A model generated the notes under the pieces. That model was not told the DNA's origin. It saw only the letters and a program-made list of their open reading frames with translations, and searched no databases. A stretch of 64,000 bases of DNA from Desulfoprunum benzoelyticum. GTDB taxonomy: Bacteria; Desulfobacterota; Desulfobulbia; Desulfobulbales; Desulfocapsaceae. The translations under genes and the position numbers were made by a program. Shown here piece by piece: positions 8,221-17,152 of this stretch (positions are counted from its first letter, which is position 1; each line of letters starts with the position of its first letter). The stretch is from NCBI RefSeq assembly GCF_014201505.1, contig NZ_JACHEO010000004.1:108125-172124 (forward strand), written 5' to 3'.

Positions 8221-10146
8221 ATGTGGCAAGATTTTTATAAAAAAGAACAGTGGACAGTAGAAAAGGCCACACAGCTCTACGGAATCGACAAATGGGGCGC
8301 CGGTTACTTTTCCATCGATGAACACGGGGATGTGGTGGTCACCCCCTACGGCGCCGATCACGGCCCGAAGATCAGTCTGCACGAGATCGCCAGGGAGGTG
8401 GAGGAACGCGGCATGGCCATGCCGGTGCTGCTCCGCATCGAGAATATCCTCGGCTCGCAGATCAAGCTGTTGCACGAGACCTTCCGCAAGGTCATCAGGG
8501 AAAACAACTACGAAGGCGAGTACAAGGGGGTCTTCCCGATCAAGGTCAATCAGCAGGAAGAGGTCGTCGAAGCCATCACCCAGTTCGGCAAGGACTATAA
8601 CCACGGCCTGGAGGCCGGCAGCAAGTCGGAGTTGATCGCCGCAATCTCGATGATGAAGAGCCGCAAGGCCTGCCTGATCTGCAACGGCTATAAGGATGAG
8701 GAGTTCATCGATCTCGGGCTGTATGCGATCAAGATGGGGTATCAGGTCTTCTTTGTCATCGAGGTCCCCGGCGAGGTCGAGCTGATCATCGAGCGCGCCA
8801 AATACCACAAGGTCGCCCCCAATCTCGGCCTGCGCATCAAACTGTCGACCCAGGCCGAAGGGCTGTGGACCGAGTCGGGCGGCGACGCCAGCGTTTTCGG
8901 GCTCGGCATGACCCACATCGTCGATGTCATCGACCGCCTCAAGGAAGAAAACATGCTCGACTGCCTGCAGCTCCTCCACTACCATATCGGCTCGCAGATC
9001 CCCAACATCCGCGATATCCGGGCCGGGGCGATGGAGGCCTGCCGCATCTACGAGGAGCTGGTCAACGAGGGGGCGAAGATGGGCTACCTCGATCTCGGCG
9101 GCGGTCTCGCCGTCGACTACGACGGCTCCAACACCAACTTCCACTCGAGCCGCAACTACTCGATCGAGGAGTACTGCAGCGACATCGTCGAGTCGATCAT
9201 CACCGTGCTGTCGCGCCACGACATCCCCCACCCGACGATCATCACCGAGTCGGGCCGGGCCATCGTCGCCTACTACTCGGTGCTGCTGTTCAACATCCTC
9301 GACGTCTCCTCCTTCATGCCGCCGCCGATCCCGGAACAGCTCCCGCAATCGACCAATGACCTGCTCGAAAACCTGATGATCGCCTACGACATGGTGTCGC
9401 CGAAGAACATCCAGGAGTGCCTCAACGACGCCCTGTTCTACCGCACCCAGGCCCGCCAGCTGTTCAAGCACGGCCAGATCACCATCCGCGAGCGGGCCCT
9501 GGCCGAAAACCTGGCCCAGCACACCCTGATCAAGATCTCCAAACTTTCCCGCTACATGGAGCATATCCCGAAGGAGATCAAGGAGATCAACCGGCTGGTC
9601 TACGACATCTACTACGGCAACTTCAGCCTGTTCCAGTCGCTGCCCGACGTCTGGGCGATCGATCAGATCCTGCCGGTGATGCCGATCCACCGCCTGACCG
9701 AGCCGCCGTCGCGCTCGGCGATCATCTCCGATATCACCTGCGATTGCGACGGCAAGATCGATTCCTTTCCGGACTACTCGCACGAGAAGAACAGCATCAT
9801 GCTCCACGACCTCAAGGACGACGAGGAGTACTATATCGGGGTCTTCCTGGTCGGGGCCTACCAGGAGACCCTCGGCGACCTGCACAACCTCTTCGGCGAC
9901 ACCAACGTCGTGTCGATCCATGTCAACGAGAACGGCAGCTATAAATTTCTCCGGGAACTGGAGGGTGATTCGGTCGCCGACGTCCTGTCCTACGTCGAGT
10001 ACGATGTCAAGTCGCTGAAGAAGCGCCTCAAGCATATCGCCGAGGACGCGATCCACAAGGGCTATATCACCGCCAAGGAGCGCAAGTCGATCCTCAACGA
10101 GTTCGACGAGGGCCTGCGCGGCTACACCTATTACGAAAAAGAATGA
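8221..10146 (+). CDS. speA: Biosynthetic arginine decarboxylase
   Basis: Decarboxylates arginine to agmatine, using PLP and Mg2+. The 641-residue length fits the SpeA family (E. coli ~658). The PLP lysine is K108 in GVFPIKVNQQ; HYHIGSQIPN, YLDLGGGLAVDYDGS and ESGRAIVAYYSVL are the usual PLP-phosphate and substrate-site motifs. SDITCDCDGKID carries the catalytic cysteine of the C-terminal region. It is the first gene of a four-gene polyamine operon; the next gene starts 43 bases later. The ATG at 8221 has no obvious Shine-Dalgarno sequence, but the N-terminus WTVEKATQLYGIDKWG is typical, so the start is sound. Confidence 0.97.
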   Translation: MWQDFYKKEQWTVEKATQLYGIDKWGAGYFSIDEHGDVVVTPYGADHGPKISLHEIAREVEERGMAMPVLLRIENILGSQIKLLHETFRKVIRENNYEGEYKGVFPIKVNQQEEVVEAITQFGKDYNHGLEAGSKSELIAAISMMKSRKACLICNGYKDEEFIDLGLYAIKMGYQVFFVIEVPGEVELIIERAKYHKVAPNLGLRIKLSTQAEGLWTESGGDASVFGLGMTHIVDVIDRLKEENMLDCLQLLHYHIGSQIPNIRDIRAGAMEACRIYEELVNEGAKMGYLDLGGGLAVDYDGSNTNFHSSRNYSIEEYCSDIVESIITVLSRHDIPHPTIITESGRAIVAYYSVLLFNILDVSSFMPPPIPEQLPQSTNDLLENLMIAYDMVSPKNIQECLNDALFYRTQARQLFKHGQITIRERALAENLAQHTLIKISKLSRYMEHIPKEIKEINRLVYDIYYGNFSLFQSLPDVWAIDQILPVMPIHRLTEPPSRSAIISDITCDCDGKIDSFPDYSHEKNSIMLHDLKDDEEYYIGVFLVGAYQETLGDLHNLFGDTNVVSIHVNENGSYKFLRELEGDSVADVLSYVEYDVKSLKKRLKHIAEDAIHKGYITAKERKSILNEFDEGLRGYTYYEKE

Positions 10147-10189
10147 TGTCGGAGAGATATCTGACCATTACGAACTACAGGAGGAGACC

Positions 10190-11407
10190 ATGTCACGGAT
10201 ACTGATCATAGGGGCCGGGGGGGTCGGCAACGTCGTCGCCAAGAAATGCGCCCAGCATCCCGAAGTCTTTACTGAGATCGTTGTCGCCAGCCGCACCAGG
10301 GCCAAGTGCGACGCCATCGCCGCCGAGATCAAGCAGCTGTACAACGTCACGGTGAAAACCGCCGAAGTCGACGCTGACAGCGTGCCGCAACTGGTGGCCC
10401 TGATCAATGGCGTCAAGCCGCAGCTGGTGATCAACGTCGCCCTGCCCTACCAGGACCTGACGATCATGGACGCCTGCCTCGAGTGCGGGGTCAACTATCT
10501 CGACACCGCCAACTACGAACCGCAGGACTCCGCCCATTTCGAATACAGCTGGCAGTGGGCCTACCAGGACAAATTCAGAGACAAGGGGCTGATGGCGGTG
10601 CTGGGCTGCGGCTTCGATCCCGGGGTCACCAACATCTTCTGCTCCTGGGCCCGGAAGCACCACTACGACAGCATACAGACCATCGACATCCTCGACTGCA
10701 ACGCCGGTGACCACGGCCATCCCTTCGCCACCAACTTCAACCCGGAGATCAACATCCGCGAGGTCACCCAGACCGTGCGCCACTGGCGGGACGGCCGGTG
10801 GATCGAGACTCCGCCGATCCTCGACGACAACTGCGTTCACTTCAGCTTCGATTATCCCGAGGCCGGCCCGCGCGAGAGCTACCTCCTCTACCACGAGGAG
10901 ATGGAATCACTGGTCAGGCACATCGATGGTCTGAAGCGCATCCGTTTCTGGATGACCTTCGGCCAGGCCTACCTCACCCACCTCAAGGTGCTGGAGAACG
11001 TCGGCATGACCCGGATCGACGCGGTCGATTACGAGGGTCACAAGATCATCCCCTTGCGCTTTCTCAAGGCCCTGTTGCCCGACCCCGGTTCGCTCGGCAC
11101 CAACTACACCGGCAAGACAGTCATCGGCTGCATCTTCGACGGGGTCAAGGACGGCAGACAGAGCCGCAAGTATATATACAACGTCTGCGACCACGCCGAG
11201 GCCTTCCGCGAGGTCCAGGCCCAGGCGGTGTCCTACACCACCGGGGTGCCGGCGATGATCGGGGCGATGATGATGCTGACCGGCGAGTGGCAGGGGGCCG
11301 GGGTCTACAACGTCGAGCAGCTCGACCCCGACCGCTTCATGGACTGCCTGAACCGCTACGGTCTGCCCTGGCAGATCGTCGATTTCGACGGCCAGCTGCC
11401 GGATTAG
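10190..11407 (+). CDS. Carboxy(nor)spermidine dehydrogenase (saccharopine-dehydrogenase-like)
   Basis: A 405-residue NAD(P)H enzyme with the Rossmann start ILIIGAGGVGNVVAKKCA and the saccharopine-dehydrogenase-like body (NVALPYQDLTIMDACLECGV, GCGFDPGVTNIFC). In this family the enzyme condenses aspartate semialdehyde with putrescine (or diaminopropane) and reduces the imine to carboxyspermidine (or carboxynorspermidine). GGAGGAGACC precedes the ATG. Its position between speA and nspC makes the polyamine function much more likely than lysine metabolism. Since the operon makes putrescine, carboxyspermidine is the likely product; norspermidine would need a diaminopropane source, which is not seen here. 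Confidence 0.9.
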   Translation: MSRILIIGAGGVGNVVAKKCAQHPEVFTEIVVASRTRAKCDAIAAEIKQLYNVTVKTAEVDADSVPQLVALINGVKPQLVINVALPYQDLTIMDACLECGVNYLDTANYEPQDSAHFEYSWQWAYQDKFRDKGLMAVLGCGFDPGVTNIFCSWARKHHYDSIQTIDILDCNAGDHGHPFATNFNPEINIREVTQTVRHWRDGRWIETPPILDDNCVHFSFDYPEAGPRESYLLYHEEMESLVRHIDGLKRIRFWMTFGQAYLTHLKVLENVGMTRIDAVDYEGHKIIPLRFLKALLPDPGSLGTNYTGKTVIGCIFDGVKDGRQSRKYIYNVCDHAEAFREVQAQAVSYTTGVPAMIGAMMMLTGEWQGAGVYNVEQLDPDRFMDCLNRYGLPWQIVDFDGQLPD

Positions 11408-11411
11408 AGCG

Positions 11412-12593
11412 ATGACGACGAGCCTGGACGAGCGGTTGCGACACGATTTCCCGAAGGCCTTCACCGATCGGGTGGAAACCCCCTGCTACCTGCTCAGCGA
11501 GGACGTCATCGCCGCCAACTGCCGGGTCCTTGATCAGGTGCAGCAGCGGACCGGGGCCAAGATTCTCCTCGCTCTCAAGGCCTTCGCCCTGCCGGCCCTG
11601 TTCCCGCTGATCGCCCGCCGCCTGCACGGGGTCTGCGCCAGCGGCCCGATCGAAGCGCAGCTCGGTCGCGAGGACTTCGGCCGCGAGGTCCACACCTACG
11701 CCCCGGCCTATACCGCCGCCCAGATGGAGCGGGTGATCCGGTTCTCCGATCACATCGTCTTCAACTCGATCGCCCAGTGGCGCCGCCACCGGGAGGCGAT
11801 CGCCGCCGGCGGCCGGCGGATCGAGGTCGGGCTGCGGGTCAACCCCGGCCACTCCGAGGTCGAGATCGATCTCTACAACCCCTGCCTGCCGGGGTCGCGC
11901 TTCGGCATCCCGGCGGCGGGGCTTGACGGCATCGACCTTGACGGCATCGACGGCCTGCACTTCCACGCCCTGTGCGAGCAGAACGCCGATGTCCTGGTCC
12001 GGGTCCTGGCCAGCTTCGAGCAGGGCTTCGGCCACCTGCTGCCGCGGCTGCGCTGGGTCAACTTCGGCGGCGGCCACCACATCACCCGCGACGACTACGA
12101 CCTCGACCTGCTCTGCGCCACGGTCAGCGATTTCCGCCGCCGCCACGATCGCATCGCCGTCTACCTCGAACCGGGCGAGGCGGTCGTGCTGCACGGCGGG
12201 GTTTTCGTCACCACCATCCTCGACACCATCTCCAACGGCATCGATATCGCCATCCTCGACTGCTCGGCCGAAACCCACATGCCCGATGTCCTGGCCATGC
12301 CCTACCGGCCCCACATCCTCGGGGCCGGCCAACCGGGCGAGTTGGCCCACACCTACCGCCTCGGCGGCATCTCCTGCCTGGCCGGCGACGTCATCGGCGA
12401 CTACTCTTTCCCGGTCCGGCTGCTCCCCGGCGACCGGCTGGTGCTGGCCGACATGGCCCTTTACTCCTTCGTCAAGAACACCACCTTCAACGGAGTCGAA
12501 CTGCCGTCGCTCTACAGCTGCAGCCCGGCGACCGACCGGCTGACCTTGATCCGCCGCTTCGGCTACCCCGACTACCGGAGCCGCCTGGCATGA
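11412..12593 (+). CDS. nspC: Carboxynorspermidine/carboxyspermidine decarboxylase
   Basis: PLP enzyme of the alanine-racemase-fold decarboxylases that removes CO2 from carboxyspermidine to give spermidine. It has 393 residues. The PLP lysine lies in ILLALKAFALPALFPL; GLHFHALCEQ, VNFGGGHHIT and LEPGEAVVLHGG are characteristic of the NspC branch, and DCSAETHMPDVLAMPYRP holds residues from the second subunit. Only 4 bases separate it from the dehydrogenase stop, and its own stop overlaps the speB start, so the genes are translationally coupled. Confidence 0.95.
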   Translation: MTTSLDERLRHDFPKAFTDRVETPCYLLSEDVIAANCRVLDQVQQRTGAKILLALKAFALPALFPLIARRLHGVCASGPIEAQLGREDFGREVHTYAPAYTAAQMERVIRFSDHIVFNSIAQWRRHREAIAAGGRRIEVGLRVNPGHSEVEIDLYNPCLPGSRFGIPAAGLDGIDLDGIDGLHFHALCEQNADVLVRVLASFEQGFGHLLPRLRWVNFGGGHHITRDDYDLDLLCATVSDFRRRHDRIAVYLEPGEAVVLHGGVFVTTILDTISNGIDIAILDCSAETHMPDVLAMPYRPHILGAGQPGELAHTYRLGGISCLAGDVIGDYSFPVRLLPGDRLVLADMALYSFVKNTTFNGVELPSLYSCSPATDRLTLIRRFGYPDYRSRLA

Positions 12594-13498
12594 GTGACCA
12601 GACCCTCAATTTTCACGGCACCGACGTCCCGCCGTCGCTCCCGGAATCGGCCCTCTTCCACGTCATCCCGGCCCCCTACGAGGAATCGGTGTCATACGGC
12701 ACCGGCACGGCGCACGGCCCACGGGCGATCCTCGAGGCCTCGGCACAGCTGGAACTGTTCGACGGCCGCTGCATCCCCGCCGACGCCGGCATCCACACCG
12801 CCGTCCCGGTCGACTGCGCCGGTCCGCCGCCACTGGTCCTGTCGCGAATCGAGGCGGCCGTCGGCCGCTGCCTGGCCCTGGGCAAATGCCCGGTGCTGCT
12901 GGGAGGCGAGCATACGGTGACGAGCGGCGCCATCGCCGCCCTGCGCCAGGCCCACGAGCGATTCGGGGTCATCCAGTTCGACGCCCACGCCGACCTGCGC
13001 GACTCCTACGAGGGCTCGCTCTTCAGCCACGCCTGCGTGATGCGGCGGGTCGCCGAGCAGGGCATCCCCATCCTCCAGCTCGGCACCCGCAGCTACAGTC
13101 TGGAGGAACAGCGCTACCGCCGCGACCACGGCATTGCCTACTACGATGCCGAGACGATCTGGCGTCAGGGGATCGGCACCGTCACCCTGCCGGCGGATTT
13201 CCCGGACAAGGTCTATATCACCTTCGATGTCGATGGCCTCGATGCGGCAGTCATGCCGGCCACCGGCACCCCGGTGCCCGGCGGCCTGAGCTGGTACCAG
13301 GCACTGTGGCTGATCGAGCGGATCATGGCCGAACGAGTCTGCATCGGCTTCGACGTCGTCGAGTTCGCGCCGCTGGCCGGCCTGCACGGCGCCGCCTTCA
13401 CAGCCGCCCAGCTGACCTATGCCATCATGGGCTACCTGGTCGGCAGCCCGCGCAACCGGCGTTACTGGCGGCTGCCGGACCCGGCTCCTGGTCCCTGA
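12590..13498 (+). CDS. speB: Agmatinase (ureohydrolase family)
   Basis: Hydrolyses agmatine to putrescine and urea with two Mn2+ ions. From the ATG at 12590, which overlaps the nspC stop as ATGA, the product has 302 residues. Metal ligands are visible in LLGGEHTVT (His), QFDAHADLRD (Asp, His, Asp) and TFDVDGLDAAVMPATGTPVPGG (two Asp), followed by the substrate-side SWYQAL. With speA upstream, arginine can be converted to putrescine within this operon. The last 37 bases overlap the 3' end of lspA on the other strand. Confidence 0.95.
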   Translation: MSDQTLNFHGTDVPPSLPESALFHVIPAPYEESVSYGTGTAHGPRAILEASAQLELFDGRCIPADAGIHTAVPVDCAGPPPLVLSRIEAAVGRCLALGKCPVLLGGEHTVTSGAIAALRQAHERFGVIQFDAHADLRDSYEGSLFSHACVMRRVAEQGIPILQLGTRSYSLEEQRYRRDHGIAYYDAETIWRQGIGTVTLPADFPDKVYITFDVDGLDAAVMPATGTPVPGGLSWYQALWLIERIMAERVCIGFDVVEFAPLAGLHGAAFTAAQLTYAIMGYLVGSPRNRRYWRLPDPAPGP

Positions 13499-13998
13499 CC
13501 GCCGCCGTTTTCGCCACCACGCTGGAACCAGATCGCCCCCAGGGCGAACGAGCCGGTCAGGATCGCGACATCGGCGAGGTTGAAGATCCCGGTGCGGAAA
13601 GTGCCGAGACCGAAATTGAGGAAATCGATCACCCGACCGTCATGGAGCAGGCGGTCGAGCAGATTGCTCAGCCCCCCACCGAGAACCAGCAGCGCCGCAA
13701 CCGCCATCGACCGGGGCAGCGATGCCCGCCACAGGACATAAACGATGCCGGGAACGATCAGCAGTGCCACTCCCCAGATCAACAGCAGGAAACGAAACTC
13801 CTCGGGCAGGCCGCCGAGCAGACCGAGAAAGCCGCCGCTGTTCTCGACATAGGCCAGGCGCAGGGTATCATGGAAGAGTGATAGCGGTGCAGCGGGATCA
13901 AGATGACGCCAGGCCAGCCACTTGCTCAGCTGGTCGCTGACCAGGATAGCCAGCAGCAGGGCGGTCAACCTCACCACCCTGATCGGTTGCAGGAGCAT
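13462..13998 (-). CDS. lspA: Lipoprotein signal peptidase (SPase II)
   Basis: Inner-membrane aspartyl protease that removes signal peptides from diacylglyceryl-modified prolipoproteins. Four membrane segments are visible, and the two catalytic aspartates sit in NLLDRLLHDGRVIDF and FNLADVAIL. The ATG at 13998 gives 178 residues and overlaps the stop of a tiny upstream ORF as TGATG; a TTG start at 14028 would add 10 residues. The C-terminus is Gly/Gln-rich and encoded in the overlap with speB. Substrates in this window would include Pal and the glycine-zipper lipoprotein. Confidence 0.93.
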   Translation of the reverse strand: MLLQPIRVVRLTALLLAILVSDQLSKWLAWRHLDPAAPLSLFHDTLRLAYVENSGGFLGLLGGLPEEFRFLLLIWGVALLIVPGIVYVLWRASLPRSMAVAALLVLGGGLSNLLDRLLHDGRVIDFLNFGLGTFRTGIFNLADVAILTGSFALGAIWFQRGGENGGGQGPGAGSGSRQ

Positions 13999-14066
13999 CA
14001 GCGGAGATCGGCGGTGCACAGGTCGCAACCGTTACACTTCCCCTTGCCGCCATGGAATGCGATCAT
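13998..14066 (-). CDS. 22-residue CxxCxxC micropeptide upstream of lspA
   Basis: Begins with ATG at 14066 behind a very G-rich site (GGGGAGGGGGG) and ends at a TGA that overlaps the lspA ATG. The peptide reads MIAFHGGKGKCNGCDLC then TADLR, so it carries a CxxCxxC motif that could bind zinc or an iron-sulfur cluster. It may be a real micropeptide or a leader ORF that couples lspA translation to fabI. Too short to assign to a family; expression is unproven. Confidence 0.4.
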   Translation of the reverse strand: MIAFHGGKGKCNGCDLCTADLR

Positions 14067-14084
14067 CCCCCCTCCCCGGCCCCC

Positions 14085-14900
14085 TCAGCCGCCGACAGAC
14101 TTGCTGACGATCTCCCGGTCGAAATAGTTGATCTCCATGCCGGCATCGACGACAATGGCCTGGGCGTTGATGCCGGACGACCGGCGCGACAACAGGAAGG
14201 CGGCGGTGTTCGCCACCTCCTCGATCCGCAGTGCCTGTTTGCGGGGAATGACCTTTTCCGCGAAGAGATAGCTGTCGACATAACCGGGAATACCGGCGGA
14301 GGCCGAGGTCTTCAACAGGCCGGGGGCGACGGCGTTGAAACGGATCCGGGAGAAGGACGAGAAGCTCTGGGCCAGAAAACAGAGCGACGAGTTCAACGCC
14401 GCCTTGATCGGCGCCATATAGCCGTAGTTCTCAGCCGCCATCCGCGTCGTCGAAATGGAGATCGTCAACATTGACGCATCGGGATCGAGAAGATCTTTGA
14501 AATGATTGGCAATACAGATAAATGAAAAACATGAGATATCGACGGCCTGGAGAAAATCCCGTTTCATCGTCTGGTGGAAGGGCTTGAATCCATCCGAGTA
14601 GTTGGCAAAGGCGATGGAATGGACGATGCCGTCCAGCCGTCCGCCTCCTTCCGCCCCGATCGCCGCGGCGATCTCGTCACGGACCCGGATGATATTGGCT
14701 TCATCCTCGACATCGCAGACAAACACCGGCATCCCCGGAAACAGTTTGCGGGCGGTCGCCCGCCGTTCTTCGGTGCGCACGACATGGATGACCTTGGCGC
14801 CCTCGGCCGCCAGCGCCCTGGCGATGGCGCAGGCCACTGATTTTTTGTTGGCCAGGCCGAAGACCACGAAGCGCCTGTTTTCCAGCTCGAGAAAGCCCAT
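14085..14900 (-). CDS. fabI: Enoyl-ACP reductase, FabI-type SDR
   Basis: NAD(P)H-dependent last step of the fatty-acid elongation cycle. The 271-residue product starts [23 protein letters not shown], the FabI form of the dinucleotide motif. [10 protein letters not shown] and VDISCFSF are also FabI-like. The catalytic Tyr-x6-Lys is present in [13 protein letters not shown], but the second active-site tyrosine ten residues before it in E. coli FabI (Tyr146) appears replaced by Ile/Ser in [11 protein letters not shown]. The start at 14900 was chosen from family alignment; the frame is open further upstream. It leads a probable fabI-micropeptide-lspA transcript. A divergent FabI-like reductase or another SDR is possible. 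Confidence 0.8.
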   Translation of the reverse strand: MGFLELENRRFVVFGLANKKSVACAIARALAAEGAKVIHVVRTEERRATARKLFPGMPVFVCDVEDEANIIRVRDEIAAAIGAEGGGRLDGIVHSIAFANYSDGFKPFHQTMKRDFLQAVDISCFSFICIANHFKDLLDPDASMLTISISTTRMAAENYGYMAPIKAALNSSLCFLAQSFSSFSRIRFNAVAPGLLKTSASAGIPGYVDSYLFAEKVIPRKQALRIEEVANTAAFLLSRRSSGINAQAIVVDAGMEINYFDREIVSKSVGG

Positions 14901-15160
14901 TGTCCCGTCTTCAGAGTAGGTCTTTGAAATTAACCACTTCCATCCGTTGCAGGATACACTACCCGGTAATACGAGACAAGCCGCAATCACCGTTGTAACC
15001 ACCCTTCCCTCCTGCCGCCGGCCCCCACCGCCGGCGTTTTCCATTGTCCTTTCCTTCTTTATTACGGTATATGATCTGCAGGAATACGCCCCGGCAGACC
15101 ATCTGCAGCGTCAGGCGGCCGCATCGTTGATCTCGAAAATCCCTACGAACATTACTGGGC

Positions 15161-16816
15161 ATGCACACATATATTATCGGTATTGATACCGGCGGCACGT
15201 TCACCGATGCCGTCCTGATGGAGAGGGAAAGCGGCAGGATCGTCGCTGTCGCCAAGAAACCAACCACCCATCACCAGCTGGCGGACAGCACCGGTGCCGC
15301 CCTTGCCGCCCTGCTGCAGGGGGCTGGGATCCCGCTCGAAAAAATCGGCGCGGTGGCCGTCTCCTCGACCCTGGCCACCAACAGCGTCGTCGAAAACAAG
15401 GGAGCCCGGGTCGCCCTGCTCGTCATCGGCTACGTCAGGCACTTCAAACTCCCGGTCAAGGCAGTGATCTTCGTCAAGGGCGGCCACACCATCATGGGCG
15501 AAGAGGAGGAACCGCTCGAACTTCATTATCTTGTCAGCCTGATCCATGGCCTGAAGGATGAGGTCGATGCCTACGGCGTATGTGCGGCGATGTCGATGGT
15601 CAACCCGACCCATGAACTGGTGACGGCAAAGGCCATCGAGATGATCGATCCCAAGCCGGTGTTCTGTTCCCATCGCGTCAGCCAGACCGCGGGCATGCAG
15701 GAGCGGGCGGCGACCGCCGGCCTCCACGCCAAGTTGATGCCGATCATGGAGGAGTATATCACCGGGGTGCAGCAGGCGATGACCGCCCGGGGCCTGTCCT
15801 GCCCGATGGTCATCATCAGCGGTAACGCCGGGACCATTTCCTCCGACCGGGCCGTGGAACTGGCGGGCATGACAGTCGCCAGCGGCCCGGCCTGCACCGC
15901 CAGTTTCGGTGCCGAGCAAACCACCGCCAGCGCCCTCATCATCGATATCGGCGGAACCACTACCGATATCGCGATGATCAAGGACGGCCAGCCGCTGATG
16001 GCCACCGAAGGCTGCAAAATCGGGGGCTGGCGGACTCACGTCGAGGCCATCGACATGAGCACCGGCGGTATCGGCGGTGATTCACATGTCTCTATGAACG
16101 ACAAGGGGCACCTCACCATCGGCCCCAACCGCGTCGTCCCCCTGGCGATGGCGGCAGACCTGCCGCCGATCGACGGCTGGTTCGGCAAGGAAGAGCGGAG
16201 CCGGCTCATCGTCTTTCGTCCCGAATCAAAAATGCCGGCGGAAGACAGGCTGACAACCTTCCTCCGCACCCAGGGCCAGGCAACCCCGGAGCAGATCCGA
16301 CGGGCCACCGGCCTCAGCGGCGTTACCCTCGACCGGGATCTCGAAAATCTGGAGAGGTTGCAGCGGACCTACGAATGCGGCTTTACCCCGACCGACGCCC
16401 TGCATGTCCTTCACCGCATCGATCTGGGGGATCGCACCAGGGCCCTGGCCGGGGCCGCGATTCTGGCTCGGGAGATCGGCATGACCGCGGAGGCCTTCTG
16501 CGAGCTCGTCCTCAGGCGGACGGAAGAGCAGATCGAGAACCTCGTCATCGATCACCTCGTTCAGCATTACTGGGGCAATTCGCTGACCAGCTTCATCGCC
16601 GGCCGCAACGACCATCCGGTCCTCGGCGTCAACTTCTCGCTGAAGATCCCGCTGATAGGCATCGGCGCCGCCGCCCGGTACTTTCTGCCGGCGGTCGCCT
16701 CGAGGCTGGCGACCACGGTATCGTTCCCACAGTACTGCGAGGTTGGCAACGCCGTCGGGGCGGCCCTGATCTGCAAGCAGACCCTGGCCGACCAGACCAA
16801 ACCGCCCGTGGTCTGA
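15161..16816 (+). CDS. Hydantoinase/oxoprolinase-family protein
   Basis: A 551-residue ASKHA-fold protein. IIGIDTGGTFTDAVLME (about 5-21) and LIIDIGGTTTDIAMIKDG (about 265-282) are the two phosphate-binding loops of the hydantoinase A family, and VSSTLATNSVVENKG is its conserved connecting motif. Residues about 355-410 (RLTTFLRTQGQATPEQIRR, then a short helical stretch) look like a winged-helix insertion. Family members hydrolyse or carboxylate cyclic amides or ketones with ATP, usually with a HyuB subunit. No hyuB is in the window, so the substrate is unknown. Confidence 0.8.
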   Translation: MHTYIIGIDTGGTFTDAVLMERESGRIVAVAKKPTTHHQLADSTGAALAALLQGAGIPLEKIGAVAVSSTLATNSVVENKGARVALLVIGYVRHFKLPVKAVIFVKGGHTIMGEEEEPLELHYLVSLIHGLKDEVDAYGVCAAMSMVNPTHELVTAKAIEMIDPKPVFCSHRVSQTAGMQERAATAGLHAKLMPIMEEYITGVQQAMTARGLSCPMVIISGNAGTISSDRAVELAGMTVASGPACTASFGAEQTTASALIIDIGGTTTDIAMIKDGQPLMATEGCKIGGWRTHVEAIDMSTGGIGGDSHVSMNDKGHLTIGPNRVVPLAMAADLPPIDGWFGKEERSRLIVFRPESKMPAEDRLTTFLRTQGQATPEQIRRATGLSGVTLDRDLENLERLQRTYECGFTPTDALHVLHRIDLGDRTRALAGAAILAREIGMTAEAFCELVLRRTEEQIENLVIDHLVQHYWGNSLTSFIAGRNDHPVLGVNFSLKIPLIGIGAAARYFLPAVASRLATTVSFPQYCEVGNAVGAALICKQTLADQTKPPVV

Positions 16817-16833
16817 ACCATACCGAGAGAGCG

Positions 16834-16935
16834 ATGGGGAATACCGGCCATCCGGCAACCATGTTCATGACCACCAATTACCAGGCCTCACACATTGTGG
16901 GCACGACCGTCGCGGCCTCGGCGACGGTGATATGA
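16834..16935 (+). CDS. Possible 33-residue ORF before the zinc-ribbon gene
   Basis: ATG at 16834 with GAGAG upstream, open to TGA at 16933-16935, which overlaps the ATG of the next small gene (ATGA). The composition is unremarkable (MGNTGHPATMFMTTNY, then a small-residue tail). Its main support is the coupling overlap, so it may only be a leader. Confidence 0.22.
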   Translation: MGNTGHPATMFMTTNYQASHIVGTTVAASATVI

Positions 16936-17126
16936 ACGAGCCGACCCCGGCGCCGCCGCCGTGCCCCTTGTGCAACGGCTGCGGCCAGATCTCCTCATTC
17001 AAGGGTGTCAGCCGGTTCCTGCTGACGACCGAAGAATGCCCGGCCTGCGGCGGTACCGGCCTCGACCTCGATGACGAGGAGCAAGTGGGCGAATCCCGGC
17101 AGCCGGGAAGTTCACGGGAGAAATGA
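16932..17126 (+). CDS. Small DnaJ-type zinc-ribbon protein
   Basis: 64 residues with two CxxCxG-type knuckles: CPLCNGCGQISS (about 11-22) and CPACGGTGLDLDD (about 37-49). This is the pairing of one DnaJ zinc centre, also found in anti-TRAP-like and many short uncharacterised proteins. The C-terminus is acidic then polar. Such knuckles bind one zinc and often mediate protein contacts. It follows the hydantoinase-like gene and may be co-transcribed with it and the membrane protein after it; partner and function are unknown. Confidence 0.6.
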   Translation: MNEPTPAPPPCPLCNGCGQISSFKGVSRFLLTTEECPACGGTGLDLDDEEQVGESRQPGSSREK

Positions 17127-17152
17127 AATCGCCATGGAGATGATCCGCTGAT

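Noticed and set aside
8134..10056. 640-codon open frame on the minus strand
   Set aside because: It lies antisense to speA, whose PLP and catalytic motifs are intact. The product is an Asp/Val/Leu/Gly-rich mirror of GC-rich third positions, with no family motif.
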